Assembly (NCBI GenBank): GCA_031256445.1
Contig: JAIRQN010000054.1
Span: 1-55,598 of the forward strand
DNA from: Treponema sp.
GTDB lineage: Bacteria; Spirochaetota; Spirochaetia; Treponematales; Breznakiellaceae
Length of the DNA stretch: 55,598 nucleotides
Direction of reading: 5' to 3'
The notes under the pieces were generated by a model that ran no database searches, had not been told where the DNA came from, and saw only the letters and a program-made list of their open reading frames with translations. This document shows positions 43,192 through 51,476 of the stretch, in pieces. Within the stretch, counting starts at the first letter, position 1. Each line of letters starts with the position of its first letter. A program made the translations under genes and the position numbers.

Positions 43192-44541
43192 ATGTTAACT
43201 AATTTGAAAAAAATTAAAATATTTTTTGGTACGCAGCTTGATTTCCGTGTCCAATTATTCAACATACTAGCGGCCGCAGGAACGCTCATCAGTTTTATTA
43301 CCGGCGTTACCGGGCTGCTTGTAGGTGCTGGATTTTATAACTTTCTGCTCAATATGATGACAATGGCTCTGTCGGCATTGCTTTTGTGGTACTCATATGC
43401 AAGCGGAAAATACCAGCTTTGTTATACTATTTCAATTATCTGCATATTTTTCGGTTTGTTTTCGTCAATTTTCTTCAGCGCCGGCGGCTATCACAGCTCT
43501 ATGCCCTTGTTTTTTATTTTCGCAGTGGTGTTTACGGTATTTATGCTTGAAGGTAAAAAAATGATTATTATAACTGTTCTGGAAGTGGCGTTTTATTCAT
43601 CTCTTTGCGTTTTTGCGTATTATAACCCCGGTACGGTTGATTTTCTGGATAATGAAGCGAAATTCCTGATAGATATTATTATAGGCATTATTGTTGTAAG
43701 CGCGGCGTTAGGTGTAACAATGGCTTTGCATCTAAGATTATACAATCTGCGGCAGAAAGAGCTGGAAACCGCGCGCAGGCAGGTAGAAGAATACGCGAAT
43801 ATGAAAAGTGAGCTGTTTGCGGGAATGAGCCATGAAATGCGCACTCCGCTTACGGTTATGTCAGCGTACGCGCAGTTTGCTGTGGAGCAGATTAAGGAAT
43901 CGTCGGCAGCCGGATCGCCGGGCGTGAATGAGCAAACGCTCGCCGATCTTGCGACAATCAGCGATGAAGCAAAACGCCTTGCGGAAATGGCAGACGGCAC
44001 GTTAAAAATACTGATGACTGTTCCGGGAACGCGCGATGCCGGCGGGCAGAATAAAACGCCGGTTAATATGGGCATTTTATCTTCCCGGCTGGTAAATCTT
44101 TTAAAACCTGTCGCGCTGCGAAAAGGGAAAGAGTTGTCAATAGAGTTAAAAGACAACATACCTGAAATACCGGGAGACGCGGACGCTTTAACACAGCTTG
44201 TCTGGAATATCCTGCAAAACGCAATTACTCATTCTAACGGGAAAAAAATTGCATTAAACGCCGAAGCGGACTCTGGCGGCGTAAAAATTACTGTTTATGA
44301 TGACGGAACCGGTATCGATCCTGATTTACTGCCCCGTGTTTTTGAACGCGGAGTTTCCGGAAGAAACGGCGGAAGCGGACTTGGACTTTCCATATGCAAA
44401 GATATAGCAAAACGTCACGGCGGAGAAATAAGCATTAAAAGCAAATCTGTTAATTTGAACGGGCAGCCTGCGGATGCGGGGAATATTGCCGCAGACGCGG
44501 GCGTCAGCGTTACGGTGCTGCTGCGCGGACTTGGAGTGTAA
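43192..44541 (+). CDS. Membrane sensor histidine kinase
   Basis: 449 residues. About six hydrophobic segments lie in the first 180 residues (LLVGAGFYNFLLNMM, ISIICIFFGLFSSIFF, FLIDIIIGIIVVSAALGV), a short coiled coil follows, then HisKA with His in [15 protein letters not shown]. HATPase boxes are NILQNAITHS, VYDDGTGIDPD and GGSGLGLSICKD. There is no large periplasmic domain, so it probably senses within the membrane. The response regulator follows directly with no gap. Confidence 0.93.
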   Translation: MLTNLKKIKIFFGTQLDFRVQLFNILAAAGTLISFITGVTGLLVGAGFYNFLLNMMTMALSALLLWYSYASGKYQLCYTISIICIFFGLFSSIFFSAGGYHSSMPLFFIFAVVFTVFMLEGKKMIIITVLEVAFYSSLCVFAYYNPGTVDFLDNEAKFLIDIIIGIIVVSAALGVTMALHLRLYNLRQKELETARRQVEEYANMKSELFAGMSHEMRTPLTVMSAYAQFAVEQIKESSAAGSPGVNEQTLADLATISDEAKRLAEMADGTLKILMTVPGTRDAGGQNKTPVNMGILSSRLVNLLKPVALRKGKELSIELKDNIPEIPGDADALTQLVWNILQNAITHSNGKKIALNAEADSGGVKITVYDDGTGIDPDLLPRVFERGVSGRNGGSGLGLSICKDIAKRHGGEISIKSKSVNLNGQPADAGNIAADAGVSVTVLLRGLGV

Positions 44542-45174
44542 ATGTCAGAAAAAGGAATTGTGCTGTTGGTTGAAGATAATCAGAAAATACTTGATTTAAA
44601 CAGAAGAATACTGGAAAAAGAAGGCGTTTTGGTTTTAACAGCCAAATCAATCGCGCAGGCGCGTGAGCGCGTTAAACAGGCTGTGCCGGATGTGGCTGTT
44701 CTTGATATTATGCTGCCTGACGGAAGCGGCCTTGATTTTATTTCTGAACTGCGTCAATTATGCGAAACGCCGCCAAATTCCGCAGAGTTAAATCCTTTAT
44801 GCGCGCTCTTTTTAACCGCGAAGACTGAACGCGCTGATATATTATCCGGACTCGCCGCCGGAGGAAATGACTATATTACAAAACCCTATGATATAGACGA
44901 GTTCAGAATGCGTATTCTGGGTTTCCTGCGCCTTGTTACATCATCAAAAAGGCGCCTGAATGGTAAAACGCCGGCAGAGACGTTTTCTTCAATATTGTCA
45001 AAAAAAGAACTTGCTGTAGCGCTGCTTGCCGCGAAAGGATTATCCAACAAGGAAATCGGTGAAAAAGTCTTTCTCTCCGAAAGCCGCGTAAAAACATGCC
45101 TGTCAGGGATTTACCGAAAGCTTCAAATATCGGATAAAAACAACAAAAGAAAAATGCTTGCCGGTATGTTATAG
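44542..45174 (+). CDS. NarL/LuxR-type response regulator
   Basis: 210 residues. Receiver with acidic pair LLVEDNQK, phospho-acceptor in VAVLDIMLPDGSGLDF and Lys in YITKPYDIDEF. C-terminal LuxR helix-turn-helix (LAAKGLSNKEIGEKVFLSES, RVKTCLSGIYRKL). ATG follows the kinase stop without a gap. Transcribed just downstream of acsV, it is a candidate regulator of the CODH/ACS genes, but no binding site was identified. Confidence 0.93.
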   Translation: MSEKGIVLLVEDNQKILDLNRRILEKEGVLVLTAKSIAQARERVKQAVPDVAVLDIMLPDGSGLDFISELRQLCETPPNSAELNPLCALFLTAKTERADILSGLAAGGNDYITKPYDIDEFRMRILGFLRLVTSSKRRLNGKTPAETFSSILSKKELAVALLAAKGLSNKEIGEKVFLSESRVKTCLSGIYRKLQISDKNNKRKMLAGML

Positions 45175-45336
45175 ATCAATCTGTTATTTCATGAAAAATG
45201 ATACCTTAATGATACTTAAAATATTACCGGCATGTGATAAATTTCAGGGTAGTGGTCATTAAAATGGCTGTTTTTTAAAAAGGTTAAGATGATTTGAGCC
45301 AGGGATTCGTCCCGTGCACATTGGCACAGATCTTCT

Positions 45337-45360
45337 GCCGCCCTCCGGGGCGGCTTTTTT
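45337..45360 (+). terminator. Rho-independent terminator
   Basis: GCCGCCC-TCCG-GGGCGGC stem-loop (45337-45354) followed by six T residues. It ends the two-component transcript or a short RNA from the 160-base gap before it, which also contains a small GGGATTCGTCCC hairpin. Confidence 0.85.
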
Positions 45361-45433
45361 ATGGCTTTTTTTTAATATAAATTTGATTGCCTTTCAGTAT
45401 TATACTATGTATAATGAAACCGGGAGGGTAAAA

Positions 45434-45775
45434 ATGTATATTATCCACGCCGACAATAGCGGTTTCTTTCGCAAGGTAATAAAAGTATTTTTAGCGGAAT
45501 TAGGCATTGATTCCGATGGTTTCGATAACGGGGATGATGTTTTAAATGAGGTTGGTAACCGTAAAGTAGGCTGCGTTATTACCGGTTTGGAACTTGCCGA
45601 TATGACTGGTGAGGAATTAATCAGGCAGCTTCAATACTCAGGCCACTCAATGACTATTATCGCGGTAACAGGCAGCGACAGCGAGAGCCGTATTCAAACC
45701 CTGGCTAACATGGGTGTTAAGGCGACCATACAAAAAGGCGGCAACTGGAAAGAGAAGCTGCGTGAATATTTTTAA
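45434..45775 (+). CDS. Degenerate receiver-domain protein (pseudo-receiver)
   Basis: 113 residues from ATG 45434, with GGGAGGG upstream; the longer frame runs back through the terminator and is rejected. The fold matches a CheY-like receiver: YIIHADNSGFFRKVI, then VITGLELADMTGEEL, IIAVTGSDSESR, and Lys in ATIQKGG. The position of the phospho-acceptor Asp is Gly51, and only one N-terminal acidic residue (Asp7) of the usual pair is kept. It is therefore unlikely to be phosphorylated in the normal way. Confidence 0.85.
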   Translation: MYIIHADNSGFFRKVIKVFLAELGIDSDGFDNGDDVLNEVGNRKVGCVITGLELADMTGEELIRQLQYSGHSMTIIAVTGSDSESRIQTLANMGVKATIQKGGNWKEKLREYF

Positions 45776-46056
45776 GCTACTTTTTCAAAAACCGGAAGGT
45801 TATTGTTAAAAAGCACTCCCCCCTTGAGTTGAAACGGTCCTGTTATATTGCTGATAAATAAATCCCCGTTCGTGACAGCATAGGTTATTGGAAATTTATT
45901 CGGTTTTGAAGTAAAAATGCAGTGCGTTTTGTCAACAAACTCCACCAATATTTTATCACCGTATAATTTTTTCCAGGTGATCCATTTGGTACCGACAAGC
46001 TGTTCCGGTTCAATAGCGGTTTTTTCTTCCGGTAATACTTTTAATTCGTTTTCCAT
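45772..46056 (-). CDS. Small hypothetical protein, 94 aa
   Basis: Starts at ATG 46056, six bases after GGAGG. Soluble and rich in beta-like strands (GTKWITWKKLYGDKILVEFV, TYAVTNGDLFISN), reminiscent of lipocalin-like small domains in treponemes. No signal peptide. Its stop overlaps the end of the convergent pseudo-receiver gene by four bases. I do not recognise a family. Confidence 0.65.
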   Translation of the reverse strand: MENELKVLPEEKTAIEPEQLVGTKWITWKKLYGDKILVEFVDKTHCIFTSKPNKFPITYAVTNGDLFISNITGPFQLKGGVLFNNNLPVFEKVA

Positions 46057-46138
46057 AAAATCCTCCATTTGGAAATAATAATTAATCATTTCTACAATTT
46101 AGAATTTACGAAAATAAGTATCCGGAGACAAGATTTTT

Positions 46139-46378
46139 TTATTGTTTACCCTGTATATTAATTGACATATGCAATAAAAGACCTTTTAATAATACCTCAT
46201 CATTATAATAATATACATTATTTCCATGGTTATAAATCAGGAGATTTTCCCCTGAATCGTTTTTTTGAGCCCATTTTCCGTATAAATTTGTGTTTAAAGC
46301 TGAATTATTACTGCATCCTGTCAGGGAAATTCCAAAAATTACCGCAATTATTACCAATAAACTGCTGATTTTTTTCAT
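46139..46378 (-). CDS. Small lipoprotein, 79 aa
   Basis: Signal peptide MKKISSLLVIIAVIFGISLT with lipobox LTGC (cysteine 22), then a short domain beginning YGKWAQKNDSGENLLIYNHG. The GKW opening resembles lipocalin-like domains, but the protein stops early, so it may be a truncated remnant. GGGG lies seven bases before the ATG. Confidence 0.6.
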   Translation of the reverse strand: MKKISSLLVIIAVIFGISLTGCSNNSALNTNLYGKWAQKNDSGENLLIYNHGNNVYYYNDEVLLKGLLLHMSINIQGKQ

Positions 46379-46531
46379 ATATCCCCTTTTTTTCTTTTAT
46401 ATAAATTCAGCTTTTCAGTAATATTATCGGTAAATTTATATTGCATATTCCGGTTTTATTCAAGTAACTTTGACAGATAAAAATTCTCGTATAAGTTTTA
46501 TATGAAAAAGTTTCTTATATCATTTATCATT

Positions 46532-46560
46532 TTGAAATTTCACTATTATGCCGATATAAT
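46532..46560 (+). promoter_or_regulatory. Strong sigma-70 promoter of the Lys/Ala peptide gene
   Basis: TTGAAA (46532-46537), 17-base spacer, perfect TATAAT (46555-46560). It lies about 30 bases upstream of the ATG at 46591, with AGGAG between. Confidence 0.75.
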
Positions 46561-46590
46561 TAGTATAAAACTACAAAAGGAGTTTATATT

Positions 46591-46668
46591 ATGCCAGCAG
46601 CAAAAAAAGCAGCAGCCAAAAAAGCGCCTGCGAAGAAAACAGCAGCAAAGAAAGCACCAAAGAAATAA
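46591..46668 (+). CDS. 25-residue Lys/Ala/Pro-rich peptide, histone H1-tail-like
   Basis: Tiny gene with a full expression unit: strong promoter, AAAAGGAG ribosome site, and a hairpin terminator beginning 16 bases after the stop. The peptide (MPAAKKAAAKKAPAKK... to KKAPKK) is 10 Lys, 10 Ala and 3 Pro of 25 residues. It resembles the repeating KKAAAKKAP tails of bacterial histone H1-like proteins but has no globular part. It is very basic and could bind DNA or RNA; this is inference from composition. It is also possible that it is a relic of a longer histone-like gene. Confidence 0.7.
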   Translation: MPAAKKAAAKKAPAKKTAAKKAPKK

Positions 46669-46684
46669 TCAGTATTTCATAAGG

Positions 46685-46729
46685 GGCTGTCCGAGAAGTT
46701 GGTTACTTCACGGATAGCCTTTGTTTTTT
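46685..46729 (+). terminator. Hairpin terminator after the Lys/Ala peptide gene
   Basis: GGCTGTCCG (46685-46693) pairs with CGGATAGCC (46711-46719), followed by a T-rich run. The stem shares GTCCGAGAAGTT with the hairpin repeat at 950. Confidence 0.7.
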
Positions 46730-46765
46730 CTCTTATTTCTGCGAAATAATACGAAAAAACGGTAA

Positions 46766-46818
46766 TTAATGAAGGTGTCCGAAGAAGTTTTCCAACTTTT
46801 CAGACACCGCTTAATTTT
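46766..46818. repeat. GTGTCCGA hairpin repeat, copy 2
   Basis: Second copy of the element at 941-993: TTAATGAAGGTGTCCGA, then GAAGTTTTCCAACTTTTC and AGACACCGCTTA with a T-rich end. It differs from copy 1 by a few substitutions and single-base insertions, which partly preserve the stem. Confidence 0.7.
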
Positions 46819-46867
46819 TATGCGGCATTATTCATACACGCCGCTTTCGCGGCGCTTTCTTTGGCTG

Positions 46868-46951
46868 TGCCCAGAAGAAGACTCGAACTTCCATGCTTTT
46901 AACGGCACTGGTACCTGAAACCAGCGTGTCTACCAATTCCACCATCTGGGC
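46868..46951 (-). tRNA. tRNA-Leu (CAG)
   Basis: Reverse complement gives an 84-base cloverleaf. The acceptor GCCCAGA pairs with TCTGGGC plus discriminator A. The D-arm is TGGTGGAATTGGTAGACAC. Anticodon stem CTGGT/ACCAG encloses TTCAGGT (anticodon CAG). There is a long variable arm, and the T-loop is GTTCGAGTC. The 3' CCA is not encoded. Confidence 0.95.
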
Positions 46952-47182
46952 TGTACTGTCCATAACATTTATTATTATTGCTTTACATATCATGGCATAT
47001 CAAAGGTGAAAAGTCAAGTTCTTAAAAAAGTATCAGTTTTGTCTCAATCAGGAAAATAAGTATCGAACAAGTGTCGGACAGGTGTCGAATAAGAATTATT
47101 GAAGATTGTATTTAGGCTTTTTGGTATCTGTTGATTGCTAACCAAGCCTTAGCATGGTACAATTTTTATGGAATACAATAGA

Positions 47183-47212
47183 GTTGTTCGATAACTTCAG
47201 TTATTGAACAAC
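47183..47212. repeat. Palindrome GTTGTTCGATAACT-TC-AGTTATTGAACAAC
   Basis: Arms of 14 bases with one wobble pair and a two-base loop. No T-run follows, so it is more likely a binding site or a dispersed palindrome than a terminator. Confidence 0.75.
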
Positions 47213-47226
47213 TACCGCTTAAAAGA

Positions 47227-47276
47227 ACTTGTGAGACAACTAACTCGAACCGAAGGTTCGCAGTTGTCGAACAAGT
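47227..47276. repeat. Larger inverted repeat with GTTCGA core
   Basis: Outer arms ACTTGT/ACAAGT, middle arms ACAACT/AGTTGT and an inner CGAACC-gaa-GGTTCG hairpin give a 50-base cruciform-like element. It shares GTTGT and TTCGA words with the palindrome 14 bases upstream. Confidence 0.65.
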
Positions 47277-47347
47277 CCAATGATTATTATAGAGTTTTTA
47301 TTATAATCTTTAATAATTATTTCTGCCATTATGGAAGGTAGACCATC

Positions 47348-50300
47348 ATGAAACTGAATATTTCCGGAAAAATAATTTTAATCGCCGTAGCCGGTGTGAT
47401 AGCGTCAAGTTTGGTTATTCTAAGTTTATCTACCATGCTGATGCGCAGGCTGCTTGATTATACCATACAGAAAGAAATGACAGCCATGCAGTCTCTTATA
47501 GCAAGGATACAGCAGCAGGATCAAATGAGATTATTCCATGATATTCAGCTTCTTATTTCAATGCCCGATCTTGTAGACGCCGTGCAAAGATCAGATACAG
47601 ACGGCATTTTACAAAACAAGCAGCTGGCATGGCTGCGGCGGGATATTGATATTATAACCTTTACCGATTCCAATGGTATTGCCATTGCCAGAAGCCACTC
47701 GTACAGGACAGGAGACGATATCAGCGGCAGCAAGGTTATGCAGTCGACTTTAAAAGGAAATGTTTCCTCCGGAGTCTTTTTTGATGATACAACCATGATT
47801 CCCTACTCGATGCGTTGTTTCGCGCCGATTTATAAAGACGGCGTTTTGGTCGGGACTTTATCTCTGGGTACAGACATCTGCACTGAAAAATATGTTGATA
47901 ATCTTTATAAATTAACCGGAGTGCATTATTCTTTTTATAAAAATGACATTACCCTGATGACCAGTTTAATGGACGATGACGGCAGACGTTTTAACGGTAC
48001 CAAACTCAGAAATACTTATGTTACTGACGCTGTGCTTAACAGGGGCGAAAGCGTGATTGTTCAAAGGGATATATTGGGCGATCCGTATATGGTAATGCAT
48101 TGGGCAATAAAGGACTATTACGGAGAAATCGTAGGAATGTGGGCAGCCGCCATGCCGCTGGAGCGCCAAACAAGAGAAACAAACAGGGTTCTGTGGTTAA
48201 TCATTTTTTGTTCGCTTGGCATCATAAGCGTTTTCGCTCTGGCTGCAAGCATTATTGGAAACAGGATTAGCATACCTGTCCGCAAAATAACCGAATTCGC
48301 TGTCCATGTCGCAAACGGCAATCTGGATGATCAGATAACGGTGAAAAGCAGGGACGAAGTCGGTCAGCTCGCCGGCGCGCTTAATTCAATGGTAACGACA
48401 TTAAAAGACCGTATCAACGAAGCGGAAGAGCAGCATGCGGCGGCTGTCGCGGCGAATAAAGCCAAAAGCACTTTCCTAAGCACAATGAGTCATGAAATCC
48501 GCACTCCAATGAACGCGATTATCGGCATAACGGAAATTCAGTTAAGGCATGAAGATCTGTCAGAGAATGTCATGGATGCGTTTGAAAAAATTTATAATTC
48601 AGGCGATATGCTGATGAGCATAATCAACGACATTCTTGATCTTTCAAAAATCGAAGCCGGTAAACTGGATTTGATGGAAAAAAATTATGAATTCGCCAGC
48701 ATGATCAGCGATACTGCTCATCTTAACATGATGAAGATTGGCAGCAAACGAATTGAGTTTGAAATGGATGTAGATAAAAACATCCCCTTTAATTTGTTGG
48801 GTGACGAGCTGCGCGTCAAGCAAATTCTTAACAATATACTTTCCAACGCGTTTAAGTATACTGCCTCGGGCAAGGTAACAATGTCTGTCGCTCTGGATAA
48901 TAAAAACACGAATGCCGCAGCCGAAGAAGCGTCCGGTAAAATAACGCTTGTTTTCACAATAAGCGATACAGGCCAGGGAATGACCAAAGAGCAGATAGAA
49001 AAACTCTATGACGAATATGCCAGGTTCAACCAGGAAGCAAACCGCGCGACAGAAGGCACAGGGCTTGGAATGAACATTACGCGCAATCTTATCGATATGA
49101 TGAACGGAAAGATACATGTGGAAAGCGAAGTGGGAAAAGGCACAGTCTTTAATATCTATCTGCCCCAGGGCAAAGTCGATTCCGCCGTGATAGGAAGCGA
49201 AATGGCGGAAAACCTGAGTAAATTCCGGATGCATAACCGCTCGTATTTAAAAAATATTCAAATATCGCTTGAACCTATGCCTTACGGCAGAATTTTAATC
49301 GTTGATGATATAGATACCAATATTTATGTCGCCAAAGGATTAATGCTGCCCTATGAGCTGAAGGAAATAGACTCCGCGAATTCAGGGATTGAAGCGATAA
49401 AAAAAATAAAAGAAGGGAATGTATACGACGTGGTATTTATGGATCACATGATGCCGGGAATGGACGGAATAGAAACGGTAAAACATATGCGCGAAGCGGG
49501 ATATAAAGAGCCTATTGTAGCGTTGACAGCTAACGCTGTCGGAGGGCAGGCTGAAATATTTATACAGAATAATTTTAATGACTTTATTTCAAAACCAATT
49601 GATATGCGCCAGTTAAACGTTATCATGAACACCTATGTGCGCGATAAACAGCCGCAGGAGGTAATAGACGAAGTCCACAGACAGATGCAGCTAAAACAGA
49701 ATGCGCAGAAAAAAGATAAACCCGCCGCAGGGAAGTACACGGTGCAGGTTGCTGAGCAGATTGCTCAGCAGAATGCTGAGCAATCTGCTCCGGACTCATT
49801 GTTATTTGGAGTGGAAATTCCCGGGATGGATGTGGCCAAAGGTCTTAAACGTTTTGACGGCAATGAAAAAGTGTACCTGGATGTTCTGCGTTCCTATGCC
49901 GCCGGCGTAAGTTCCATGCTTGACAAGATAGAAACATTCAGCGGGGAAACCCTTGCCGATTATGTAATTAAAGTCCACGGCATCAAGGGAACAAGTTTTG
50001 ATGTTTTCGCGGAGCAGGTTGCCAAAGAAGCCAAAGACCTTGAAGAGGCCGGAAAATCAGGCGATTTGGAATTTATAAAGGCGAATCACTCCTCTTTTAT
50101 GGAAAGCGCGAGGAATCTGGTTTTCGGTATAGAAGAAATGTTAAAAAACCTTGATCTGGAAAGCCGAAAACCTTTAAAAGATAAACCGGATATTAAAATA
50201 TTATTAAAACTGATAAACGCCTGCAAAGATTTTGATATGGACGGAGCGGATGAAGCAATTGCTGAATTGGAAGAATATAAATACGAGTCCGATAATGACC

Positions 50301-50380
50301 TTATTCACTGGCTGCGGGATTGTATTGACAGAATGCAGTTTGAAGAAATTATAGAGAAGCTCAGTCCTGCAGCCTGCTGA
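47348..50380 (+). CDS. Large hybrid histidine kinase (Cache-HAMP-HisKA-HATPase-REC-Hpt)
   Basis: 1010 residues. First membrane helix about 7-27, periplasmic Cache-type sensor about 30-275, second helix about 280-304, HAMP (RISIPVRKITEFAVHVANGN). HisKA His382 lies in STMSHEIRTPMNAI; HATPase has NNILSNAFKYTA, ISDTGQGM and GTGLGMNI. The receiver has Asp699 (VVFMDHMMPGMDG). A C-terminal Hpt has His877 in VIKVHGIKGTSFDV. It is thus a full intramolecular phosphorelay needing a separate output regulator. A Gln/Ala-rich linker around 800-815 is encoded by a GCTGAGCA palindromic repeat. The 3' end overlaps the convergent radical SAM gene by 20 bases. Confidence 0.95.
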   Translation: MKLNISGKIILIAVAGVIASSLVILSLSTMLMRRLLDYTIQKEMTAMQSLIARIQQQDQMRLFHDIQLLISMPDLVDAVQRSDTDGILQNKQLAWLRRDIDIITFTDSNGIAIARSHSYRTGDDISGSKVMQSTLKGNVSSGVFFDDTTMIPYSMRCFAPIYKDGVLVGTLSLGTDICTEKYVDNLYKLTGVHYSFYKNDITLMTSLMDDDGRRFNGTKLRNTYVTDAVLNRGESVIVQRDILGDPYMVMHWAIKDYYGEIVGMWAAAMPLERQTRETNRVLWLIIFCSLGIISVFALAASIIGNRISIPVRKITEFAVHVANGNLDDQITVKSRDEVGQLAGALNSMVTTLKDRINEAEEQHAAAVAANKAKSTFLSTMSHEIRTPMNAIIGITEIQLRHEDLSENVMDAFEKIYNSGDMLMSIINDILDLSKIEAGKLDLMEKNYEFASMISDTAHLNMMKIGSKRIEFEMDVDKNIPFNLLGDELRVKQILNNILSNAFKYTASGKVTMSVALDNKNTNAAAEEASGKITLVFTISDTGQGMTKEQIEKLYDEYARFNQEANRATEGTGLGMNITRNLIDMMNGKIHVESEVGKGTVFNIYLPQGKVDSAVIGSEMAENLSKFRMHNRSYLKNIQISLEPMPYGRILIVDDIDTNIYVAKGLMLPYELKEIDSANSGIEAIKKIKEGNVYDVVFMDHMMPGMDGIETVKHMREAGYKEPIVALTANAVGGQAEIFIQNNFNDFISKPIDMRQLNVIMNTYVRDKQPQEVIDEVHRQMQLKQNAQKKDKPAAGKYTVQVAEQIAQQNAEQSAPDSLLFGVEIPGMDVAKGLKRFDGNEKVYLDVLRSYAAGVSSMLDKIETFSGETLADYVIKVHGIKGTSFDVFAEQVAKEAKDLEEAGKSGDLEFIKANHSSFMESARNLVFGIEEMLKNLDLESRKPLKDKPDIKILLKLINACKDFDMDGADEAIAELEEYKYESDNDLIHWLRDCIDRMQFEEIIEKLSPAAC

Positions 50381-51476
50381 GATGACAAAACAGCAGGTTC
50401 CTGTCTTTGCCGCGCAGATGCATTGCGCCGCCCTTGCAGTATTTGAAGTACCGGCACGCGGCGCATTCCCCCTTCTTTGCCCATGAGCGATCGCGGAAAA
50501 TCTGATACCGGTTATTCCATACGTCCATAAAATTATCATTATGGATATTGCCCTGTGTAAAATGCGGGCGTATATTTGGACATGCCGAAATTGATCCGTC
50601 CGCCAGCACCGATCCTACGCTGATACCCGCCCTGCAAAAGAAAAAACTGTCCCGGACTTCGGTTTCATAATTGCCCAAAAATCCTTCGCAGCCGTAATTT
50701 GTTTTTATCGCGCCTTCTTTGCGCGTAACACTAATAAAATCGAATAACTGTTTAAAAAGAGACGCATCCAGATGCAAATCCCTGTTTTCTGCCGCCATAT
50801 CAGATATGGCCGCTCTGCCAATCGGGCTGACGGTAAATATGCGCCATGCCTTAACGCCTTCTTTTATCAATAATTCTTTCAACGCGGGCAGTTCATTGAA
50901 ATTCCACCGGTTAACGCAAGTCACAACATCAAAAGCCGCGCCGGAATTCGACTGCACAATCATGCGAATGGCGTTAAGCGCGTTTTTGTGGCTTTCCGGA
51001 TGGCCTCTTAAACGGTTGTGCGATTCCTCAAATCCGTCCAGACTCACGGTGATGGAACGCAACCCGGCCTGTTCCAGTTTCGCATAACGTTTTTTATCAA
51101 GTATAAATCCGTTTGTTACCATTCCCCACGGGAAAGCGCGCTTGTAAAGTTCATGTCCGCATTGTTCAAGGTCATTCCTCAGTAAAGGCTCACCGCCTGT
51201 AAGCACTATCATGGTTGTATGAGGATTAACGTGAGGGACAATGATGTCAATGGTTTTAATAAAATCCTCAAAAGGCATGTCAGGCGGGCGCGCGGCTGAA
51301 GAAGCATACGGTATTTTTCTGCAATCGCTGCCGCAATGTACGCAGGAAAGATTGCAGCGAAGGGTACACTCCCAGAATAAATAATTTAAAGGATGCTGTT
51401 TTATAAAGCCGTCCCGCCAGCGGCTGAAAAGTTCCAGCCCAAGACGTTTTTTAAGGGAAACCGGAGTTACATTCAT
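50361..51476 (-). CDS. Radical SAM/SPASM enzyme of the rSAM-lipoprotein system
   Basis: 371 residues. Radical SAM cluster cysteines 41, 45 and 48 (RCNLSCVHCGSDC), the SAM-binding LTGGEPLLRND and TVSLDGFEESHNRLRG. A C-terminal SPASM-like region has additional cysteines (FFCRAGISVGSV, ISACPNIRP, CAACRYFKYCKGGA). It matches the radical SAM family found paired with a small putative lipoprotein (TIGR04133/TIGR04134 type). Its start overlaps the lipoprotein stop by three bases within ATGA, so the two are translated together. The modification it makes is unknown. Confidence 0.88.
   Translation of the reverse strand: MNVTPVSLKKRLGLELFSRWRDGFIKQHPLNYLFWECTLRCNLSCVHCGSDCRKIPYASSAARPPDMPFEDFIKTIDIIVPHVNPHTTMIVLTGGEPLLRNDLEQCGHELYKRAFPWGMVTNGFILDKKRYAKLEQAGLRSITVSLDGFEESHNRLRGHPESHKNALNAIRMIVQSNSGAAFDVVTCVNRWNFNELPALKELLIKEGVKAWRIFTVSPIGRAAISDMAAENRDLHLDASLFKQLFDFISVTRKEGAIKTNYGCEGFLGNYETEVRDSFFFCRAGISVGSVLADGSISACPNIRPHFTQGNIHNDNFMDVWNNRYQIFRDRSWAKKGECAACRYFKYCKGGAMHLRGKDRNLLFCHLSRLQD

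Larger units (their letters stand above)
46952..47347. other. Intergenic stretch with palindromes, no gene seen
   Basis: About 400 bases between tRNA-Leu and the large hybrid kinase. It is AT-rich, holds no supported open frame, and contains two palindromic elements at 47183-47212 and 47227-47276 plus GTGTCGGACAGGTGTCGAAT-like direct repeats near 47070. Confidence 0.6.

Noticed and set aside
45178-45336. Small RNA (SRP, 6S or tmRNA) before the terminator
   Set aside because: No conserved core of any known RNA was recognised; the terminator is adequately explained by the two-component operon.
48644-49234. 196-codon open frame opposite the hybrid kinase
   Set aside because: Antisense to conserved kinase and ATPase motifs, with no start signal.
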